In this document: piece after piece, positions 52,801 to 55,879 of the stretch
Numbering within the stretch: the first letter of the stretch is position 1
Layout: the number at the start of each line of letters is the position of its first letter
Assembly (NCBI GenBank): GCA_030431715.1
Contig: JAUIIO010000026.1
Location: 1-55,879 of the forward strand
Length of the DNA: 55,879 nucleotides
Origin: a bacterium
GTDB lineage: Bacteria; Bdellovibrionota_C; UBA2361; RFPC01
Direction of reading: 5' to 3'
The notes under the pieces: generated by a model
The model's database searches: none
What the model saw: only the letters and a program-made list of their open reading frames with translations
Told to the model about the DNA's origin: nothing
Program-made: the position numbers and the translations under genes

Positions 52801-53868
52801 ATTCCTGAAACAGATCCGTTAGCAAAGAGCATTTCCCTTCGTGAGCTCACAAAGCGACTTAAGTCAAAAGCACTTTCCGGATTGCTGCACACTGATATTG
52901 CGCTTAGCGAATATCCAGAGCCTATAAGAGATCTCATTGCAGCGGCAAAAGCTCAGGCAACTGCTGAGGATGCTCTGAGTGTATTTATGTCTCGTTTTAG
53001 ACAGAGTTATCTCTATGACCTTGAGGTGATGCTTGAAGCACCTTACCGGAAGCATATCCGCAAAGCGCCGTATGAAAATCCGAAGTCAGATCATCAAGCC
53101 GCGGCGATACACTCTTTAAGCACTGAAACTCACCTTGGAAGAACAGTGTGTTCGGGAAGCACTCATCTGGCGGTACACGCTATGCGGCATATTGGCATAC
53201 CGACCCTATATGCGACCTGTTTTAGCTTTCAAAACAGATCTGAAAACGATCTTTATATCACCACGAGAAATGCACACGCTGTGCCCGTTGCAATGTTGTT
53301 AGACACGCAAGACAATCCATTATTTGTGCCGATCGAATCAACACCGTATGCGACGCACCTCGGGAAAAACAGCGACGATTTTTTTGTAGAAGAAGCTGAG
53401 GGCGAAGACGAAACTATCCGCCTTAAAATGCCCGCTACTGTTAAGGAGACTCACACTTCGATCATGCCTGAAGTATTTCGCTCGGTATGGCAGGCACAGC
53501 TAGCAGAAATGGTAGGGGATATTCATCTTAACCCGGGTGATTTAGAATTCCTTTCACTTCTGCTTGAATCTATAAACGATGGAACCTGTGAAACTCATTT
53601 TGCATATCTGAGGACTCTTTCAGGGAAAGTGAGAACTAGGCTCGCAGAAAGTAACCAGATAGATCCACAGACGCTCTATCGAGCATGGGAGTATTCTATG
53701 AGGTACGAATCAATTGACACCTTTAGAAAGCTTCGCGATCTTAGCCCGGAAGCTCCTCTATCTGAGAAGCAGAGGACTCTTTTGTGGCGGCTTAGCAACT
53801 CGGTAATTGTTAAGTATGAGAGTCTACCTCAGGTAAATTTTGAGGACCTTCAGTTCGGTTCAAAGTGA
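49882..53868 (+). CDS. Very large protein with a C-terminal transglutaminase-like domain
   Basis: This 1328-residue protein has no signal peptide or membrane helix. Residues about 1-850 are acidic and helical and look like an extended solenoid. From about 870 comes a region with beta character (PPLGAGSGDYWSYELLKRSQ, then IALPWRKQITAV), then the transglutaminase-like core: Cys1090 in TVCSGSTHLAVHAMRHIGIP and His1132 in TTRNAHAVPVAML. At the third-residue place stands Glu1152 (VPIESTP) in place of the usual Asp. Such folds are proteases, transglutaminases or amidases; which is open. The gene is alone, flanked by inverted GGGACAG-type motifs, and its Shine-Dalgarno is weak. Confidence 0.6.
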   Translation: MQSTVTHLDNNTDERGDALRLHAPEGPSKELLEARAKFERLIDALGHTKEEVPQYLYYAALSIDPDYAAAELKPYGADYSAGLIRARLEDYSRAILEDRNDLKLTLDVYKRVFESAEPRSRVLALRSLMSRSKSRLCVETLKSLVKERVLAPSEIFDFLDNDEKLNIPSQFDKTELDLDFRVLEEIEDIFGKKVYRVSFQTARSETGPYSPLAVATLLRQSPMSFYDEYLNQDLPRLLPRISDPSPEMATFQRVLKIFLQHRKFYEVEEIYRTPEFHSVVKMISLVSCCMTFKECPPEFSVVLDFALKDEGVRRELQTTARTGSKFLKDRCVHSVDMEAIFDFVNIEDPKVRQDIFRVIRYEIAQAFNYDFSETPLEYQNVFHAIGQWCRENKGAKRSMEATKSALKNVLTNLCDRIDETRDGREKLSRNGHSDITSSLILAKFYEAMIPADRALKLSNMLMSIDDVDLGDLSMVLQPYEEELREINHETLWSQLSDLYYLEVDSVYGQLFRDDTERALERLQKEIQKKEKAYIEAEGIEPGEIHGFLVGLKRLARYLPQESEALLHAYLLGESREVWSDYFFSCWHEDVYIHAKLIVGMYYRDVRAATRDDFASFKEEKQLELHSKLKASRWIITRDSYEAFEKNYPLLADARRYLLKTLKREAPADSLDHQKQKVKPGETSTSEFYDQLVSLREAFAGQNLSAPLKTYVRDMITTFHTLKRFESGKISSFQLMLRLQEIGIVGMAYRGDRHTAEMPPLVYALGEAKGVLARYSTKVLPIGDRETFVDAVSDTILHHLKLEQSISFAGNPAFPSSRARGPSYSERSLYGTGWPGRDQAAGPFAAVPPIVSKRMGSVSRPLSGHAAYLIDSIHVGYDKKTLTYPPLGAGSGDYWSYELLKRSQDVQVENTVSTQFEFYNLTHGSKIALPWRKQITAVSNSLNIKNPLRRGLDGNYYIELPSHIRSIDLTVTCEIPETDPLAKSISLRELTKRLKSKALSGLLHTDIALSEYPEPIRDLIAAAKAQATAEDALSVFMSRFRQSYLYDLEVMLEAPYRKHIRKAPYENPKSDHQAAAIHSLSTETHLGRTVCSGSTHLAVHAMRHIGIPTLYATCFSFQNRSENDLYITTRNAHAVPVAMLLDTQDNPLFVPIESTPYATHLGKNSDDFFVEEAEGEDETIRLKMPATVKETHTSIMPEVFRSVWQAQLAEMVGDIHLNPGDLEFLSLLLESINDGTCETHFAYLRTLSGKVRTRLAESNQIDPQTLYRAWEYSMRYESIDTFRKLRDLSPEAPLSEKQRTLLWRLSNSVIVKYESLPQVNFEDLQFGSK

Positions 53869-53971
53869 GCTAGAAAAAAGCGTGACAGTTCCCATATTCC
53901 TATTTTTCTCTTATCTGCAGGCTACCCTTGGCAGAAAATTATGATTTTTGATGTAAGCCATTAATATTCTG

Positions 53972-54097
53972 ATGCTTTATACCGCTACTGGTGGCGGTAG
54001 TGCAGGGGATTATAACGGTGACGGTGTTGTGAAAGCAGCTGACTATACCGTCTGGCGTGATCATCTTGGAGCTGGGAGATATGAGAACTCTGGCTGA
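53972..54097 (+). pseudogene. Orphan dockerin fragment
   Basis: A 41-codon frame from ATG 53972 to TGA 54095 encodes [20 protein letters not shown] followed by LGAG. That is a single calcium-loop and helix unit almost identical to half of the dockerin in the secreted protein at 47181 ([18 protein letters not shown]). No signal peptide, no second loop and no clear Shine-Dalgarno are present, so it looks like the remnant of a lost secreted gene. A weaker echo (GDYNGAG) can be read at 55737-55757. Confidence 0.6.
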
Positions 54098-54112
54098 GTC
54101 CGATGCTTGTGG

Positions 54113-54826
54113 CTAGAGTTTTAGGAGGGCGGTCTTGATCTTTAGGAGTATGCCGGGGAGTTCTCTGGGGTCTATGTATCTAGAGAGTTGGTCTTCTACT
54201 TCTTGTTCGGAGAGCTCTGATACCTGGTCGATTAAAAAGTCATAAAATTCTCTTTCGGTTTTTCCGGTGAAGTGATCTTTCTTCTTCACAAGCCTTGAGT
54301 AAGTTGGTTTTGAGAGTCTTGTCAGCAGGGTGTTGCTATCTGGCTTTGCGCCCAAGCGGATAAAGAACCATATGTCATAAAGATCTCTAACCAGCCGACG
54401 CTCGTTCCATGCAGCTAGTTTATTTGCAAAGGAGATACCGTTGTCTACAATTGGAATGACTCTCACTGGTAGCTGATGTTGATGAGCGATAAGCTCGTTT
54501 GAGATAGCTTTTGTTTTTACTTTTAAGTCAACCTTAGCTTCTATTTGTACGCTACACTCGTTATTTTCTACTATGATTCGCAAACATTTTGAGTTGAGAG
54601 TGTGAGTGATTGTTGTCTCTGGAATCTGCTCAAGACAATTTAGGATCATTCCAACGATTTCTTTTTTGGACTTAAATGGAACAAATAGATAATCTAGATC
54701 GTTCGTATAGCGAGCAGAGCCCAGTATCCTAAGGGCCATACCACCTCGCAACACGGCCTTTTTGCCAAAGGTCTGAGAGAATACCTCAAGAATTTGAGCT
54801 AAGAGCTTTTCTTCGTTTGTGTTCAT
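54113..54826 (-). CDS. AbiEii-type nucleotidyltransferase toxin
   Basis: The 237-residue protein carries the nucleotidyltransferase signature of AbiEii/MenT-like toxins: VLRGGMALRILGSARYTNDLDYLFV (shown by GG-MALR, then G-S-A-R-x-T-x-DLD), and a later FANKLAAWNERRLVRDLYDIWF that matches the K...R..KD.YD region of the family. These toxins modify nucleotides or tRNA and stop growth, giving phage defence by abortive infection. It overlaps the upstream antitoxin gene by four bases, the normal order for type IV AbiE systems. Confidence 0.85.
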   Translation of the reverse strand: MNTNEEKLLAQILEVFSQTFGKKAVLRGGMALRILGSARYTNDLDYLFVPFKSKKEIVGMILNCLEQIPETTITHTLNSKCLRIIVENNECSVQIEAKVDLKVKTKAISNELIAHQHQLPVRVIPIVDNGISFANKLAAWNERRLVRDLYDIWFFIRLGAKPDSNTLLTRLSKPTYSRLVKKKDHFTGKTEREFYDFLIDQVSELSEQEVEDQLSRYIDPRELPGILLKIKTALLKL

Positions 54827-55419
54827 AGCTCATCCCATATTGATTTATAGTATGAAACAAACCTCTGGTCGTATCTCTTTAAGTACAATGCAATTTGTTT
54901 CTTATCGAGAAGCTCAAAGTTCACATCTGTTGTAAGATCAATAGAAAAGCTTTTACGTTTGAAGGTATAATAGCAGCAATCAAGAAAGGCCTTCTCAGGA
55001 GTTGCCCAGTTTAGATTATCCACTCGCTCATAACCGAAGTAGAGGCTGGGCGAGATGCTCAGGTATTCGATGATACCTATTGCTGTCTTGTATACTCGAT
55101 GTTGTCCGTCTTTACGAACCGCCTGAATTCTCCGAGCAGGAATAGAGCCGATAATCGCACTCTTCGCAAGGGCTGTCTCAGTTGATATATAAGAATCTGG
55201 ATAAATGCGACCAGCGATAGTAGTAAGAGAGGCATCTGGTCTTGAGTAGATACCTCTTTTAACCTTTAGCAGTTCGTTGCTATCGCACAGTTCTTCTATC
55301 GTGCGGTAGAGCGCGCGCCTTGATTTCTGGGCAAAGGCAACCTCTAGATCCTTAATGGTGAAGACCCCGCTGAGCTTTTTTGAAATACTTTCAAATTGAG
55401 TAAGTGTTGATATGTCCAC
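54823..55419 (-). CDS. AbiEi-type antitoxin / transcriptional regulator
   Basis: The 198-residue protein has an N-terminal winged helix (FTIKDLEVAFAQKSRRALYR, then LLKVKRGIYSRPDASL) and a C-terminal domain (YISTETALAKSAIIG, then NWATPEKAFLDCCY), the AbiEi plan. AbiEi represses its own operon and neutralises AbiEii. The start is GTG 55419; there is no ATG in the first 60 codons and no other start fits. That codon lies in the left arm of a perfect 20-bp palindrome (55414-55460), so translation or transcription must pass through it. No Shine-Dalgarno is visible. Confidence 0.8.
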   Translation of the reverse strand: MDISTLTQFESISKKLSGVFTIKDLEVAFAQKSRRALYRTIEELCDSNELLKVKRGIYSRPDASLTTIAGRIYPDSYISTETALAKSAIIGSIPARRIQAVRKDGQHRVYKTAIGIIEYLSISPSLYFGYERVDNLNWATPEKAFLDCCYYTFKRKSFSIDLTTDVNFELLDKKQIALYLKRYDQRFVSYYKSIWDEL

Positions 55420-55460
55420 TTGCAGATAGTGCCATAAAGCGGCACTATCTGCAAGTGGAC
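55414..55460. promoter_or_regulatory. Perfect 20-bp palindrome over the antitoxin start codon
   Basis: GTCCACTTGCAGATAGTGCC (55414-55433) is repeated exactly inverted at 55441-55460 around a 7-nt loop. The antitoxin GTG start (55417-55419) is inside the left arm. AbiEi proteins are known to bind inverted repeats before their gene, so this may be the autoregulatory operator. As RNA it would also form a very stable hairpin that hides the start codon. Confidence 0.75.
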
Positions 55461-55792
55461 GAGAGAGTGCTGGGTAATATTACTATTATTAAAAAAGGAT
55501 ATTATAAAAGGACACGCAAACTAGTTTAAAAGCATAGCTGAATAGTATCAGCATGTTAGTAAGCGTACTTTTCCCCGTAACCCGCGCTCCGATTTGGGAA
55601 AAACTACGTGATTTGAATATGTTAATAGACCTGCTGCACATAGTCCCAAATTGTACGCCATATGGGGATTATGAGTAAGGGGGCTCCAAGTAAACTATTG
55701 GCGCCTAACTGTGGATAGAATCCACCACCGATGACGGTGATTATAATGGGGCTGGTCGGCCTGAGACCTCAATTCCTCGGAATAATGGAATG
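55461..55792. other. Non-coding stretch between the toxin-antitoxin pair and the right-edge gene
   Basis: No frame of any length has coding character. The part next to the antitoxin gene is AT-rich and probably holds its promoter (a TATAAT in minus orientation near 55501-55506). AAACTAGTTT is palindromic at 55518-55527. A TATAAT in plus orientation stands at 55742-55747 and may serve the gene at 55873, though no good -35 is seen. Confidence 0.4.
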
Positions 55793-55870
55793 GACCCTCC
55801 TTTTTCCCATATGGGATCGGCTTCGATGAGCCATAATGCAAATTATACATTAACCATTGAAAGGAGGGTC
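55793..55870 (+). promoter_or_regulatory. Leader that can sequester the Shine-Dalgarno of the right-edge gene
   Basis: GACCCTCCTTT (55793-55803) pairs perfectly with AAAGGAGGGTC (55860-55870), and the latter holds the Shine-Dalgarno of the ATG at 55873. Inside the 56-nt loop are two further hairpins: TCCCATATGGGA (55805-55816) and GGCT/AGCC (55819-55832). The nested layout is that of a leader that can switch ribosome access, for example an RNA thermometer or riboswitch; no known ligand motif is recognised. Confidence 0.5.
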
Positions 55871-55872
55871 TG

Positions 55873-55879
55873 ATGAAGA
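55873..55879 (+). CDS. Gene cut by the window edge
   Basis: ATGAAGA follows AGGAGG with a five-base spacing, a clear translation start. Only two full codons (Met-Lys) are inside the window, so no function can be given. The leader upstream appears structured. Confidence 0.6.

Noticed and set aside
55518..55527. AAACTAGTTT shared with the left operator of the DUF4173 locus
   Set aside because: Only the flanking ten bases match (10991-11000), and the GTTTGTA...TACAAAC core is missing, so a common regulator is not supported.
55737..55757. GDYNGAG reading as a second dockerin relic
   Set aside because: Only about seven residues match, with no open frame around them; could be chance.

Overview
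The window reads as a chromosomal segment of a Gram-negative bacterium of roughly mid-40s % GC. The evidence is an LpoA/LppC-type penicillin-binding-protein activator, several lipoproteins and signal peptides, a FliN-type motor protein and an E. coli sigma-E-like promoter. Gene content and protein style suggest a deltaproteobacterial-type lineage (Bdellovibrionota/Myxococcota/SAR324-like). That placement is inference: no rRNA or tRNA gene is present, and dockerin and DUF1554-like modules recall Planctomycetes and Leptospira. No insertion sequence, prophage or CRISPR array was found.

Layout. 1-1.75 kb: a fliN-like gene and yggT, bracketed by two inverted copies of a compound repeat, then recO. 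1.87-5.7 kb: grpE-dnaK-dnaJ. 5.7-13.1 kb: membrane proteins, including a divergent locus in which a DUF4173 membrane protein and an alpha/alpha-barrel-like protein face a membrane protein plus a winged-helix regulator. Both divergent promoters carry a GTTTGTA-type palindrome on their start point. 13.1-19.7 kb: secreted trypsin, LpoA-like activator, lon and a secreted gluzincin. 20.4-23.5 kb: an SGNH-like/MBOAT O-acylation pair. 23.5-25.7 kb: a repeat-rich stretch holding yceD and ssb. 25.4-28.6 kb: a SAM-I riboswitch controlling a 960-residue fusion of MetX with a fungal-type cystathionine gamma-synthase. 28.6-35.2 kb: M20 peptidase, a divergent PrkA-like ATPase with an unknown downstream protein, and ribD. 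35.3-38 kb: an ECF sigma factor overlapping a YfbK-like VWA protein whose N-terminus resembles an anti-sigma factor, under a sigma-E-like promoter. 39.5-41.4 kb: a secreted Ig-repeat protein. 41.6-45.9 kb: trpE-G-D-C with a candidate Trp leader peptide. 45.9-53.9 kb: a PIG-V-like mannosyltransferase, a secreted dockerin protein and a 1328-residue transglutaminase-like protein. 54-55.5 kb: an AbiE-type toxin-antitoxin pair whose start codon lies inside a perfect 20-bp palindrome. The right edge cuts a gene just after its start; its Shine-Dalgarno lies in an inverted repeat.

Main points of interest: (1) the riboswitch-controlled MetX/fungal-type CGS fusion; (2) the two-promoter winged-helix circuit around the DUF4173 locus; (3) a family of intergenic elements made of tandem AGGTNN hexamers joined to TTTTGGTGCAGG; (4) the palindrome over the antitoxin start; (5) the sigma-E-like self-control of a sigma/VWA pair; (6) the leaderless-looking trp leader; (7) two very unusual large proteins, the PrkA-like ATPase with a degenerate P-loop and the 1328-residue transglutaminase-like protein. 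All calls come from reading the sequence; no database search was made.
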